DNA from: Paenibacillus sp. BIC5C1
GTDB lineage: Bacteria; Bacillota; Bacilli; Paenibacillales; Paenibacillaceae
Direction of reading: 5' to 3'
NCBI RefSeq assembly: GCF_032399705.1
Contig: NZ_CP135922.1
Coordinates: forward strand, 7,014,282-7,078,281
DNA length: 64,000 nucleotides
In this document: piece after piece, positions 27,788-37,471 of the stretch
Position numbering within the stretch: position 1 is the stretch's first letter
Layout of the letters: every line of letters starts with the position of its first letter
Program-made: the position numbers and the translations under genes
The notes under the pieces: model-generated
The model's input: the letters and a program-made list of their open reading frames with translations, nothing else
Databases searched by the model: none
Told to the model about the DNA's origin: nothing

Positions 27788-28822
27788 TTACTCGATCTTC
27801 TGCCGGTCAGGAATCATCACTTCACCGGCTGGGGTCGACTCATCCATCCAGTTGTTAATCAGCTCTTTGGCATATTGGACGTCTTTCTCATCTGCCTTGC
27901 CATAATAAATTCCGTTTTTCCGCATCCCTTCGCCCAAAATAGTGAAGCTTGAGATCTGCGGTTTTTCCTGAGTCAATACCTGCTTGGCCAGATCAATAAT
28001 GAAGGAAGGTTGCATATCCGTCTGGAAGCTGTCTCCCATAATCTGAATCAATTCAGGGATTTTGCTGATGGCGTTCAGATTAAGCATCTCGTTCGCCATG
28101 GCATTCAGGAAAATCTGCTGCCGTTTGGTGCGATTAAAATCGCTATCCTCACGGTATCTTACATAGTAAAGTGCTTCCTGCCCGTCGTAGATCGGCTTAC
28201 CACCTTCTATTGTGAACTGCACATGTTCAGGGTTCTTGTTCACAATGTCCTCATCAATCGGCAGCTTCACTCCACCAAGCGCATCCACGACTTTTTTGAT
28301 CCCGTCAAAGTTAATCGTTGCATAGTAACCTACATCCGCATCGAGAAATTTCTCCACCGTATTGATAGACATATTCTCCCCACCGAAGGCGTAGGCATGC
28401 GCGAGCTTATCATAATCATCCTCGCCATCCTTGTTGGCATCACGTCCAACAATCTGCACATAGGTGTCACGTGGAATGGATACCAGGAGTACGCGGGATT
28501 CTTTCGGACGAACAACGGCATAGATGACCGTGTCTGAGCGCCCACGTGTTTTCTCATAGGCACGTTTGTCTGAGCCTAGCAGCAACACCGAGAACGGTTC
28601 TTTGCGATATACTGTTGGGTCAGGCGTATTGTTGCCCTCCTGTGGTACATAGGAACGGGACAATTGGTCTTCTACTGAACCGGCGAGAAACAGATCGAAG
28701 GCCGCTACAGCAAGCTGCTGACGAAACAAATAGCCCCCGATTAACAAAACAACGAGCGATACTAGCGTTATATATAGACCTTTTCTTCTTTTCTTCTTCT
28801 TATCTTTAGTTCTGCTTGTCAT
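27788..28822 (-). CDS. LytR-CpsA-Psr (LCP) family phosphotransferase
   Basis: A 344-residue membrane protein that probably transfers secondary cell-wall polymers such as teichoic acid onto peptidoglycan. It has a Lys-rich cytoplasmic tail, one membrane helix (GLYITLVSLVVLLIGGYLF), then the LCP domain (about 75-240) with LLGSDKRA, GRSDTVIYAVV, SIPRDTYV and YVRYREDSDFNRTKRQQ. These hold the polyprenyl-phosphate-binding Arg and Asp residues of the family. SLH proteins in this window need such polymers as ligands. Confidence 0.92.
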   Translation of the reverse strand: MTSRTKDKKKKRRKGLYITLVSLVVLLIGGYLFRQQLAVAAFDLFLAGSVEDQLSRSYVPQEGNNTPDPTVYRKEPFSVLLLGSDKRAYEKTRGRSDTVIYAVVRPKESRVLLVSIPRDTYVQIVGRDANKDGEDDYDKLAHAYAFGGENMSINTVEKFLDADVGYYATINFDGIKKVVDALGGVKLPIDEDIVNKNPEHVQFTIEGGKPIYDGQEALYYVRYREDSDFNRTKRQQIFLNAMANEMLNLNAISKIPELIQIMGDSFQTDMQPSFIIDLAKQVLTQEKPQISSFTILGEGMRKNGIYYGKADEKDVQYAKELINNWMDESTPAGEVMIPDRQKIE

Positions 28823-28868
28823 CCATCGATTCCTTCTTCACTGTCAAAATGAAATTCGATACTACTAT

Positions 28869-28938
28869 TATATAAGTTGAATTTAACTTATCCTGACCCC
28901 GCAACGGTACAGTGTTAATGATCCGTTCAACTTATATA
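28869..28938. repeat. 13-bp inverted repeat upstream of the LCP gene
   Basis: TATATAAGTTGAA (28869-28881) and TTCAACTTATATA (28926-28938) are perfect inverted copies 44 bases apart. The same 13-mer occurs upstream of walR (16950-16962), and a near copy (TTCAACTTACATA) lies upstream of the CBS gene around 27652. The near arm may overlap a -10 element (TATAAT on the minus strand). Confidence 0.5.
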
Positions 28939-29073
28939 CTTACCATTAAACGTGCGCAATGGCTTGTGACACGGTGTTCTCTGAAGTTTTCTCTATCTGA
29001 AAAGAAAACGCCGCTCACGCTCGTTCTATTGTAATCATTGCTGGATGATGAAAAGTTACAATACGGTTAAATT

Positions 29074-29118
29074 GAAAAGAACAGCGACCTTTTTTTACTG
29101 GCAAAAGGTGCACTGTTC
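29074..29118 (-). terminator. Terminator of the MFS gene
   Basis: Minus strand GAACAGTGCACCTTTT ... AAAAAAGGTCGCTGTTC followed by TTTTC. It lies just downstream of the MFS stop. Confidence 0.8.
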
Positions 29119-29142
29119 TCTTGATGTGGAATGGCCATCCAT

Positions 29143-30732
29143 TCAGTTTGTTGAGGCTGTCTCCACCCGATTCCTCTTCTCTTTATGACGCTGACGTCCT
29201 GTAATAAGCGCAGCGATTAACGTGAGTACACTGAAAATAACCGCAGACCAGAACAGCCCATTATACCCCTCGCCGGTTGTCTGATGTAGAGCCTGTAGCA
29301 GCACATCTCGAATGCCCGGATCAGGGATTTGGGACAGTCCTTCGGTTATGCTGGAAATGTCGCTTCCTGAAGCTGCACCGCCAGATGCATATTGTTGAAG
29401 CGCTTCGGGCGGCACCTGAATGCCCTGATCTGCGAAACCTTGCTGAATATTGGAACCCAGGTTGGAGAACGAGCGGGCCAGGAAACCGGCAAAAATGGTT
29501 GGTGCAATCGCCATAGCCATCTGACGGAACAAGGAACTGGTCGCTACTGCAATCCCCTTGTTGTTCTCACCCGCTTGTTCAGTAACGAGCACGTTGACCG
29601 GAGCTCCCAGCATCATACCGAAGCCTATCCCCACGAGTACACTCGCAATCACGAATTGCCAGATATGTTCTACCCATAGCGGGAAGAGCAGGAAGCCGAT
29701 AGCGGACAGCAATCCTGCTACAGATAACGTCCAGATTGGCCCTTTGCGGTCAACCAGATAACCACCACCACCCGCACCAATGCCTGAAGCAAGAGCAAGC
29801 GGTGTAAACCAGTAGCCGGAGGCTGTGTTGGATACCCCGAGGTACTGCTCAACAAAGCCTGGAATAAAGATCACAGATGCCAGAATGGCTCCTGAGAAAA
29901 AGGCAATCAGCAACGTCCAACGAAAGGACGCAATGCCCAGAAGCTGTGTAGATACAACAGGTTCACGTTGTGATCCTTCCAGCCTTTTTTCAAGAAAGTA
30001 GAAGAGGACCAGAATCACTACACCTGCCAAGAAGAAACCATAGAACGTCGGTGAGCCTAGACTTTGCAGCATATTTACGCCATCCAGGTTGCTAAAGCTG
30101 TACATCAGACTGAGCACACCCAGCGTCAGGACCGCGATTCCACTCCAGTCCACTGCCTTACGGCTCAGCTCCTGTTCTTCATGAATATAACGGATACCTG
30201 CAATAAACAACAAAATGGCGATCGGTACATTGATCAAGAACAACCAGTGCCAATTCCCCGTAATGTCGAGGATAAAAGCACCGATATTCGGCCCAAGAAT
30301 CGCTGCAACCCCGTTCATCCCTCCCAGAAGACCCAAGGCTGTACCCTGACGCTCCGCCGGGAACTTGCTTAATACGTAAGAGCTCGCAATGATAAAAATC
30401 CCGCCACCACCCAACGCCTGGATGACACGAGCAATCAGGAAGAAGGTAAACGATGTGCTTAACGCAACGAGTAAAGACCCAATTCCGAACAAAGCCACTT
30501 CAATCAGGAACAGCTTCTTGCGTCCATAACGGTCGGAGAGCTTACCCGCAATTGGCACACTCACCGCAAGTCCAAGCGTATAAAGCGTAATTGTCCATGC
30601 TCCCCACGTCGGCGACACGCCAAACGACGCATTTAAAGTCGTCAGAGACGACGTAATAATTCCGTTATCCAGCGCAGCCATAAACACCCCGATAGCAAAT
30701 AGGATAAGCGGCCATTTCATTTGTTTTTGCAT
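29143..30732 (-). CDS. MFS drug/proton antiporter, DHA2 (14-TMS) type
   Basis: A 529-residue exporter with about 14 membrane helices. DHA2 motifs are visible: the first helix motif FMAALDNGIITSSL, motif A GKLSDRYGRKKLF, and motif C-like GLLGGMNGVAAILGPNIGA. The family exports drugs and other toxic compounds using the proton gradient; the substrate is unknown. The start ATG 30732 (MQKQMKWPL) has GGGGAGG 9 bases upstream. The frame extends six codons to a TTG overlapping that site. It is monocistronic. Confidence 0.9.
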   Translation of the reverse strand: MQKQMKWPLILFAIGVFMAALDNGIITSSLTTLNASFGVSPTWGAWTITLYTLGLAVSVPIAGKLSDRYGRKKLFLIEVALFGIGSLLVALSTSFTFFLIARVIQALGGGGIFIIASSYVLSKFPAERQGTALGLLGGMNGVAAILGPNIGAFILDITGNWHWLFLINVPIAILLFIAGIRYIHEEQELSRKAVDWSGIAVLTLGVLSLMYSFSNLDGVNMLQSLGSPTFYGFFLAGVVILVLFYFLEKRLEGSQREPVVSTQLLGIASFRWTLLIAFFSGAILASVIFIPGFVEQYLGVSNTASGYWFTPLALASGIGAGGGGYLVDRKGPIWTLSVAGLLSAIGFLLFPLWVEHIWQFVIASVLVGIGFGMMLGAPVNVLVTEQAGENNKGIAVATSSLFRQMAMAIAPTIFAGFLARSFSNLGSNIQQGFADQGIQVPPEALQQYASGGAASGSDISSITEGLSQIPDPGIRDVLLQALHQTTGEGYNGLFWSAVIFSVLTLIAALITGRQRHKEKRNRVETASTN

Positions 30733-30906
30733 CACATATTTCCTCCCCAATCAGATTGCAATCCAGTAGCGTAAGGCTGTATTGATACATATATATTAAA
30801 CCGACTCGAACATTAATGACTCACTGGTCATTTTAAAACAGAAGGGTTTCATATGTCAATTTGATAATATGCTTGTATACCTCACTCAATTCCCTGCTCC
30901 ACCAAA

Positions 30907-30950
30907 TAAGGCCGTCCCTCAGGCTGAATGGAACCCGTGGGACGGCCTTC
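30907..30950 (-). terminator. Strong bidirectional-type terminator
   Basis: AAGGCCGTCCC ... GGGACGGCCTT forms a long stem (about 16 bp with one bulge). On the minus strand it is followed by ATTTGG and on the plus strand by CTTGTT. It ends the S9 peptidase gene. Confidence 0.75.
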
Positions 30951-30966
30951 TTGTTGAACTAAGCTA

Positions 30967-33396
30967 CTATTGCTGCATTAGGTGGCGGTTCAGGAATTTC
31001 TCAATGGCACGATATAAATCCAATTGATTTTCAACATTGCCGAAACCATGTCCTTCATTGGCTTTTAACATATAAGGCACATCCACTCCACGCTTGCGCA
31101 GAGCCTCCACGATCTGATCAGACTCAGCCTGTTTGACACGCGGATCATTAGCACCCTGTACCACGAACAATGGGGCTTTCATCTGATCAATATGGAACAG
31201 TGGTGAGACAGCTGTCAGCAGCTCCTTGTCTTTCTCAGGATCACCCATACGTTCATAGAACATGTTGCGCTCCGACTCCCAGTAAGGTGGGAGTGAATCC
31301 AGTAGCGTGAACAGATTAGATGGCCCGACATAGCTAATTCCTGCGGCATACACTTCTGGTGTGAATGCCAGTCCTGCCAGAGCAGCATATCCGCCATAAG
31401 ATCCACCGTAGATGGCTACACGCTTCGCATCAACCGTTCCCTCTTCAACCAGCCAATTTACACCGTCTGTGAGATCGTTCTGCATCGCTTTACCCCACTC
31501 TTTGTTGCCAGCATCCAGGAATTCCTTGCCGTATCCAGTAGAGCCACGGAAATTCACCTGTAGTACGGCATAACCACGGCTTGCAAGAAATTGAATTTCC
31601 GGATTGAACCCCCACGAATCCCGTGCCCAAGGTCCACCATGGGGAACAACCACCAGTGGCAATTGGGAAGCCTCGGCTCCTTGTGGAAGCGTCAGATAAC
31701 CATGAAGCGTTAAGCCGTCACGTGACTTGTACGTAATGGGTTTTACATCCGACATTTTACTCTCATCGATCCAAGGTGCCGCGTCAGCTAATTTATCCAG
31801 CTTCCCTGTCTTGGAGTCGTAGAAGTAATACGTACCCATGGATTTATCACTATACGCAATGAACAGAACCTGACCTTCTTCACTTATGTTTGAAATGCTT
31901 ACTTCTTTACCCGGAACTTTTGCCTGAATATCCTGCATCAATTTTTTGAAATCATTATCGAAGTATTCATAGTTAACCTTGTCAGTCTCATAGACAGCTG
32001 CAAGGATTGTGCCTTTTTCTTTAGAAGGAACGAAACTGGATACATCCACATCCTTATTTTCATAGATGGTTTTCGTTACTTTTTTGCTGCTTGGGCTATA
32101 TTCGACAATCGCTGTTTTATCCCGCTCCAGATTGGATACAGCATAGATGTTTTTGTTATCATACGTGAACATCACCGGCGCAAAGGTTTCCCCCAGCTTG
32201 GTGGTCATCAAATTCTCAAATGGTTTATCTTCCGATTCACGATACATCAACGAAGAGACGTTGCCATCACTCGATATGGCCACACGGATTTTACCCTCAT
32301 GGTCCGTAAGCCAGCCCGTAATATTGCCCGGGTTCTCTGCAGCAAGCACAGCCTCACCTGTTTTAATGTTAATTCGGTACACGTCAAAGATCCGCGGATC
32401 ACGTTTGTTCATCCCTACTAGAATTTCATCCGGAATATTCTCCAGCGAGTCTACCAGAATCGCTCTTGTATTCGGATAGGGTGTCAGATCCTTGCTGTTC
32501 TTCCCATCGATATCCGTTACATAAATATGATAGTTCTCGTCCCCTGCTTCATCCTTTACATACAACAGCTTATCCTTTGTCGCCCATACAAATCCCGCTA
32601 TACTGCGTTCAATCTCACTTGTGATACGTACCGACTTGTCCTTACCATTTTCTTTTACCACAATATTCATTCGGTTGTTCCACGGCTCCATGTAAGCCAG
32701 ATGTTTACCATCCGGAGACATTTGGAATCCTGCTTGAGCCGGCTGTTTGAAGAAGTCTTCCAGAGGTGTGAGACCCTCTGACTGCACATCAAGTCCAAGA
32801 GCGAGGTACAGTGCATCAGCAAACTCACCATGAGTCACTGAATTTTTGGCGTTAAACGCACTACCTTCAATAATAAAATGCTGCTTCAGACGAATGACAT
32901 CCTCCGTATGTACCTTGGGAATCTGCGCCATATCACTGTATACAACCTGAATGCCATTATCCTTCAGTTCAAATGCCCGAGTAAACAATGATGCCATCTG
33001 TGCTCTTGTGAGAGGTGCATCTGGTGCATAACCTTTGGCTTGTCCTTGAATAAGACCACTTTGCTTCAGCGCGTAAATCGCAGGAGCAGCTTCATCCTTA
33101 GCCAACACATCTGCGAAACCCGTAAGAGACGCTGGATCATCCAGTTGAAGTACACGCTGCAGGATGATTGCCGCCTGAGCACGAGTAATTGGCGTTTGTG
33201 AGTCTCTCATTCCATCTGTTGTGCCATCTATGTATCCCAGTTGCTGTAGTGTCTGTGTTGCCTTCGAAGCAATGGATTCAGCGACTGTCGCCGTAGGCTT
33301 CACCGCTTCTGCTGCCTGGACCGCTGGTTGAATCAGAGCGATGGACAACGCCATGCTAAGCGTGAGAGCATAGACCTTTTTACTCATTGCGTTCAA
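30967..33396 (-). CDS. SLH-anchored S9 family (prolyl oligopeptidase-type) peptidase
   Basis: An 809-residue secreted protein. A signal peptide (about 1-29) is followed by three SLH-like motifs (about 40-200: ITRAQAAIILQRVL, LTRAQMASLFTRAF, VTHGEFADALYLAL). A beta-propeller lies at about 210-510 and an alpha/beta-hydrolase domain at about 545-809. The triad is Ser in YGGSYGGYA (about 665), Asp in GANDPRV (about 750) and His in NEGHGF (about 783). It should cleave peptides at the cell surface. Translation starts at TTG with AAAGGGGG 9 bases upstream. S9 peptidases are usually cytosolic, so the SLH fusion is notable. Confidence 0.9.
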   Translation of the reverse strand: MNAMSKKVYALTLSMALSIALIQPAVQAAEAVKPTATVAESIASKATQTLQQLGYIDGTTDGMRDSQTPITRAQAAIILQRVLQLDDPASLTGFADVLAKDEAAPAIYALKQSGLIQGQAKGYAPDAPLTRAQMASLFTRAFELKDNGIQVVYSDMAQIPKVHTEDVIRLKQHFIIEGSAFNAKNSVTHGEFADALYLALGLDVQSEGLTPLEDFFKQPAQAGFQMSPDGKHLAYMEPWNNRMNIVVKENGKDKSVRITSEIERSIAGFVWATKDKLLYVKDEAGDENYHIYVTDIDGKNSKDLTPYPNTRAILVDSLENIPDEILVGMNKRDPRIFDVYRINIKTGEAVLAAENPGNITGWLTDHEGKIRVAISSDGNVSSLMYRESEDKPFENLMTTKLGETFAPVMFTYDNKNIYAVSNLERDKTAIVEYSPSSKKVTKTIYENKDVDVSSFVPSKEKGTILAAVYETDKVNYEYFDNDFKKLMQDIQAKVPGKEVSISNISEEGQVLFIAYSDKSMGTYYFYDSKTGKLDKLADAAPWIDESKMSDVKPITYKSRDGLTLHGYLTLPQGAEASQLPLVVVPHGGPWARDSWGFNPEIQFLASRGYAVLQVNFRGSTGYGKEFLDAGNKEWGKAMQNDLTDGVNWLVEEGTVDAKRVAIYGGSYGGYAALAGLAFTPEVYAAGISYVGPSNLFTLLDSLPPYWESERNMFYERMGDPEKDKELLTAVSPLFHIDQMKAPLFVVQGANDPRVKQAESDQIVEALRKRGVDVPYMLKANEGHGFGNVENQLDLYRAIEKFLNRHLMQQ

Positions 33397-33551
33397 GCTA
33401 GTTCCCCCTTTAAAGTGAATTACATCATAATTTGGAATTATACGTAAATCATTTTACCATGATCCACCATTGGTTAACAGCGTGGAACCAATCAAAGTTC
33501 CATTACAAAGCATTGTCTTGTATAACATGTCATGTAATATTCAAATATCCC

Positions 33552-34442
33552 TTACTTTGAACCGGAGAATCCATAATTAAATAACTTTCGTGTCTCGATA
33601 AAACGTCCTTCACGACTATCCGAACCCAGTACAACGGAGATCAGTCGCTTGCCATCTCGCTCAGCCGTTCCAACGAAGTGATAGCCGGACTCTTCATCAT
33701 ATCCGGTCTTCAATCCATCGTTGCCATCGTAAGCATAGGGTCCGCCAATAGAGGAAAGCATCCAGTTGGTGTTGCTCAAATACATTCCTTTTTGGTGCAT
33801 CGATACCTGCATTTGGCTGGAAACTCTCAATATTTCGGGGTAGTTATTTAGCAGATAACGAGCAAGCTTGCACGCATCTACAGCGGTCATTACAGTCTGC
33901 CCTTGTATTTCCTTCGGACGATTCGGACCAAGTTGTTTTTCGCTTAAACCTGTTGCATTGGTAAACACCGTCTTGTCAGATAGACCGATCTCGGTAGCCT
34001 TCTGATTCATCTTTTGTGTAAAAGTCTGCTCTGTCCCACTGATATGTTCAGCTAGAGCAATAGCTGCATCATTCGCGGAATAGACCGCCACAATCTGGAA
34101 TAGCTCCTGCACAGTAAATTGCTCGCCTTGTTTCAAACCCAAGTGGTTACCACCTACTGAACTTGCATACAGGCTGATATTCACCGGGTCGTCCCAACGC
34201 AATTCTCCGTTAATTACGGCCTCCATTATCAGTAGTTCTGTCATCAATTTGCTGATCCCTGCAGGTGCAATCTCTTCAGAACCGTTAAAGTTGATTAGAA
34301 TCTGCTCGGAGTTCATATCCATTAATACAGCCGATTCGGCTTTAATTCCCGGTTTGCCCACCAGCATGTCCGGTTTTACACCCAAATATATAATGACCAG
34401 TAGAGCCAGTAGCATTCCTGCCCGTATCCACCATCTTTTCAT
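33552..34442 (-). CDS. D,D-carboxypeptidase-like protein with Gly in place of the catalytic Ser
   Basis: A 296-residue relative of PBP5/DacF (peptidase S11) with an N-terminal membrane helix. The SxxK motif, normally like PASMTKIMT, reads PAGISKLMT here: Gly62 (codon GGG) replaces the nucleophile and Lys65 is kept. The SxN motif (YSANDAA) and KTG motif (LKTGYDEESG) are intact. Without the Ser it should not acylate penicillin or cleave D-Ala-D-Ala, unless a neighbouring residue substitutes. The start is ATG 34442 with AAGAGGTG upstream. A binding or regulatory role is possible. Confidence 0.85.
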   Translation of the reverse strand: MKRWWIRAGMLLALLVIIYLGVKPDMLVGKPGIKAESAVLMDMNSEQILINFNGSEEIAPAGISKLMTELLIMEAVINGELRWDDPVNISLYASSVGGNHLGLKQGEQFTVQELFQIVAVYSANDAAIALAEHISGTEQTFTQKMNQKATEIGLSDKTVFTNATGLSEKQLGPNRPKEIQGQTVMTAVDACKLARYLLNNYPEILRVSSQMQVSMHQKGMYLSNTNWMLSSIGGPYAYDGNDGLKTGYDEESGYHFVGTAERDGKRLISVVLGSDSREGRFIETRKLFNYGFSGSK

Positions 34443-34536
34443 CGGAAAATCACCTCTTACAGATATAGACGAAGTGAAGAGGCATTTTGTCTGCACTTTT
34501 TTGAAAAAAAGTTAAATTTTTTTTATTTTTTTGTTA

Positions 34537-34593
34537 CCAAAAAAAACATGGACCCCATACCCCCATGCCAGAGTGTACGAAATCCATGTTTTT
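34537..34593 (-). terminator. Terminator of the opp operon
   Basis: Minus strand AAAAACATGGA ... TCCATGTTTTT stem (11 bp, 30-base loop) followed by further T residues, about 100 bases after the oppA-like stop. Confidence 0.75.
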
Positions 34594-34690
34594 AAGACTT
34601 TTTCTATTCATATCTAGAAGAATCTTTTCAATTAGATCTAGCAACCGAATTCTTTTAAGGACCCCAATCCTTATTGTTGCTAAAGTTTTA

Positions 34691-36517
34691 TTACTCTGCT
34701 ACAACAGCTTTGTCTGCATTAACTTGAATGTCATTCAAGTAGAGTCCTGTTCCGTCACCAATCGCGTAGTTCATTACACGTTTGTTCACTGGTGCTACAA
34801 CAGCACGGTACAGTGTCGGGAATACAGGAACTTCATCAACCATGTACTGCTGCCATTCGTTGTAGATTTCTTTACGCTTGTCTACGTCAAACGCTTCAGC
34901 AGACACACCTTGTGCGAGCAATTTGTCATTTTCTTCACTGGAGAATCTGGAGAAGTTGTACAGTGCATCACGCCCATACAGACCTGCTGGATCTACGTCA
35001 ATACCTACGCCCCAAGCAGCTTGATACACATCAATATTCGGATCATCTTTACCTGTGTTACCTACACGGTCATAGAAGTTGTTGAACTCAACCATTTCCA
35101 GGTTTACTTTCAGACCAATTGCTGCCCACGATTGAACGTAGTAACGTGCCAGTGGTTCAGCTGTATCGCCACCTGTCATCGATACAAAGTTAATTTCAAG
35201 AGGAGAACCGTCTGGTTTTGTACGGAATTCTCCATCCAGTTTATAACCTGCTTCATCGAGCAATTTTTTCGCTGCTTCTGGATCATACGCTACACCTGGA
35301 TTGTTAGAATCATGGAATTCCGGGTGAGACGGCGGAATCAGTGTTGTTGCATTCCAACGCAGACCGTTATAGAAACGTTTACCAACTTGGTCATTATCTA
35401 CAGCAAGCCACATCGCTTTACGCAGATTTTTGTCAGCCATTTTTGCATCCGGGTTTGTTACAACTTTGCCGTTGTCCGCATCCCATGTGCCCAGTTTGAA
35501 GCCAATGTAGGTGTAAGCACGATCGATTGCACCCAGGAATTCAACGTTGGACATATTGGCATTATCTTTATATTGATCTGTCGGGAATGAATCCACGAGA
35601 TCTACCCCGCCAGATTTCAATTCTTGAACAACCGTTGTTGGGTTGATTACTTTCAAAGTCACTTTGTCCAGTTTTGGAGCCCCACGCCAGTAGTCATCAT
35701 TTTTAACGAAAGTTACAGACTCACCTGGAGTGATTGTTTCCACTTTAAATGCACCAAAACCGATTGGTTTTTCACGTACTTCTTTGGAAGAAGACATTTT
35801 TGCTACATCCATATCACCAAAGATATGTTTAGCCAGCGGATATGTCCATACGCCACCTGTCAGCAGGGAAGGTGTAGATTCCTTGTACGTAATGCTGATT
35901 TGTTTTTCGCTAAGAACTTTGATTCCAGAGATTGTTTTTGCTTTTCCAGCATGATAATCATCCATACCTACTACACTTGTGAAGTTGGAATCGTAACGTG
36001 GGCCATCATAAGCCTTGTTACCGATAACTTCATAAGCAAACTGCAAATCTTCAGCCGTTACAGGCTTGCCGTCATGCCAGTTTACATTATCACGAATCGT
36101 CAGTGTGAACGTTTTGCCATCTTCCGATGTTTCATACGTTGCTGCACCATCGTTGGTATATACATAGTCTTTGTCCCAAGTCAGCAAACCTTCGTCAAAC
36201 CATTGCAGAACCATTGCATCCGGATTACCGGAATAGAAAGTATAGTTCAAAGTTCCTTCAAAAGCAGTATCGGATACAAGTCCGTATGTTATGGATCCAC
36301 CCTCAATTGCAGTGCCTTCATTCGTTTTAACGTTGTTGAAGTCGTCGATGGAGTATACGCCCTCTTCGTTAGCAGGCTTTTCCTCCGTTTTTGTTTCCCC
36401 TGTGTTCGTAGAAGGCGTTGGTGTTGCCGCCTCTTTCTCTGAGCACGCCGCAAGCGCAAGTACGAAGACCAACATTATCGTGAAAAATAGTCCCCGTGAA
36501 AATAATCCCTTTTTCAT
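34691..36517 (-). CDS. oppA: Oligopeptide ABC transporter substrate-binding lipoprotein
   Basis: A 608-residue family 5 solute-binding protein. The lipobox LVFVLALAACS gives a lipidated Cys near residue 24. A Thr/Pro/Glu linker precedes the binding domain, which contains FTLTIRDNVNWHDGKPVTAE and the family pattern RKAMWLAVD. It captures peptides outside the membrane for OppBCDF. The start at 36517 (MKKGLFSRG) has GGGAGG upstream; the 17 codons before it are not needed. It is the last gene of an oppD-F-B-C-A operon. The substrate is unproven; some relatives carry nickel or dipeptides. Confidence 0.92.
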   Translation of the reverse strand: MKKGLFSRGLFFTIMLVFVLALAACSEKEAATPTPSTNTGETKTEEKPANEEGVYSIDDFNNVKTNEGTAIEGGSITYGLVSDTAFEGTLNYTFYSGNPDAMVLQWFDEGLLTWDKDYVYTNDGAATYETSEDGKTFTLTIRDNVNWHDGKPVTAEDLQFAYEVIGNKAYDGPRYDSNFTSVVGMDDYHAGKAKTISGIKVLSEKQISITYKESTPSLLTGGVWTYPLAKHIFGDMDVAKMSSSKEVREKPIGFGAFKVETITPGESVTFVKNDDYWRGAPKLDKVTLKVINPTTVVQELKSGGVDLVDSFPTDQYKDNANMSNVEFLGAIDRAYTYIGFKLGTWDADNGKVVTNPDAKMADKNLRKAMWLAVDNDQVGKRFYNGLRWNATTLIPPSHPEFHDSNNPGVAYDPEAAKKLLDEAGYKLDGEFRTKPDGSPLEINFVSMTGGDTAEPLARYYVQSWAAIGLKVNLEMVEFNNFYDRVGNTGKDDPNIDVYQAAWGVGIDVDPAGLYGRDALYNFSRFSSEENDKLLAQGVSAEAFDVDKRKEIYNEWQQYMVDEVPVFPTLYRAVVAPVNKRVMNYAIGDGTGLYLNDIQVNADKAVVAE

Positions 36518-36536
36518 GAACCTTTCCTCCCTTTTT

Positions 36537-37442
36537 TTAACCTCTTCTTTGTCTTGCATCAGTCGCACGCTTCAGGGCTTGTCCGACATTATTTATACTC
36601 AACATCAATACCAGAATAAGTACTGACGCAGGTAGCCATATCCACCATCTGTATTCCAGTGTTTGCGGATTACGAGCATAGCTTACGAGTGTTCCAAGAC
36701 TGGGTGTACTTTCCGGGAATCCAAATCCCAAGAAGGAAAGTCCCGATTCGAGGCCAATATTGGCAGCGAGATTCAACGTCATCGTTACGATGATGATGGA
36801 GCTAAGATTAGGAAGAACCTGTGAGAGCATAATCTTAAGATGGGACGAACCTAATGTTTTAGAAGCTTTTACATAGTCCAGTTCCCGTTCCTGCAATGCT
36901 TTCGAGCGGATCAACCTGGCAATCCCCATCCAGAGAAAAGCTGTCATGATTAATGAGAAAGATACAATATTATATTTGGGTACTGCAGTAACAAACGCAA
37001 TAACAATCATCAGCATCGGAAGAATCATGAAGAAATCAACAACGCGCATAAACAGGTTATCAATCATTCCACCGAAGTAACCGGATAACAGACCCACCAG
37101 GATACCTATACAACCCGTCATTAGCGTGACGATAATACCAATGGTTAGAGAGTTACGTGTACCGATAATCAGTTGTCCGAACACATCACGACCGCCGTAA
37201 TCCGTTCCCAGCCAATACTGCGCGGAAGGCGGTTCATATAAAGCGAACAAATCTACCTTAACAATTTCAGCTTGATCCAGGATCAAAGAAGTACCATAGA
37301 CCAGCAGTATGACCAGTCCCAAAAATATGAGCGAGATTAGTGCCACCTTATCTCTGACAAGCTCCCGCCACAAGATATTCAAGCTGGAGGGGCTCTTATC
37401 AATCTTCTGTGAAGTTATAACGACATCATTGGCCTTGCTCAT
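36537..37442 (-). CDS. oppC: Oligopeptide ABC transporter permease OppC
   Basis: A 301-residue inner-membrane permease with an N-terminal helix, then five more. It carries the DppC/OppC signature WLGTDYGGRDVFGQLIIGTR and the EAA loop KASKTLGSSHLKIMLSQVLP that contacts the ATPases. GGGGTGA precedes the ATG. It lies between oppB (30 bases) and the binding-protein gene. Confidence 0.93.
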   Translation of the reverse strand: MSKANDVVITSQKIDKSPSSLNILWRELVRDKVALISLIFLGLVILLVYGTSLILDQAEIVKVDLFALYEPPSAQYWLGTDYGGRDVFGQLIIGTRNSLTIGIIVTLMTGCIGILVGLLSGYFGGMIDNLFMRVVDFFMILPMLMIVIAFVTAVPKYNIVSFSLIMTAFLWMGIARLIRSKALQERELDYVKASKTLGSSHLKIMLSQVLPNLSSIIIVTMTLNLAANIGLESGLSFLGFGFPESTPSLGTLVSYARNPQTLEYRWWIWLPASVLILVLMLSINNVGQALKRATDARQRRG

Positions 37443-37471
37443 CTTATTTTCACCCCGAAATCTTCAAGTTC

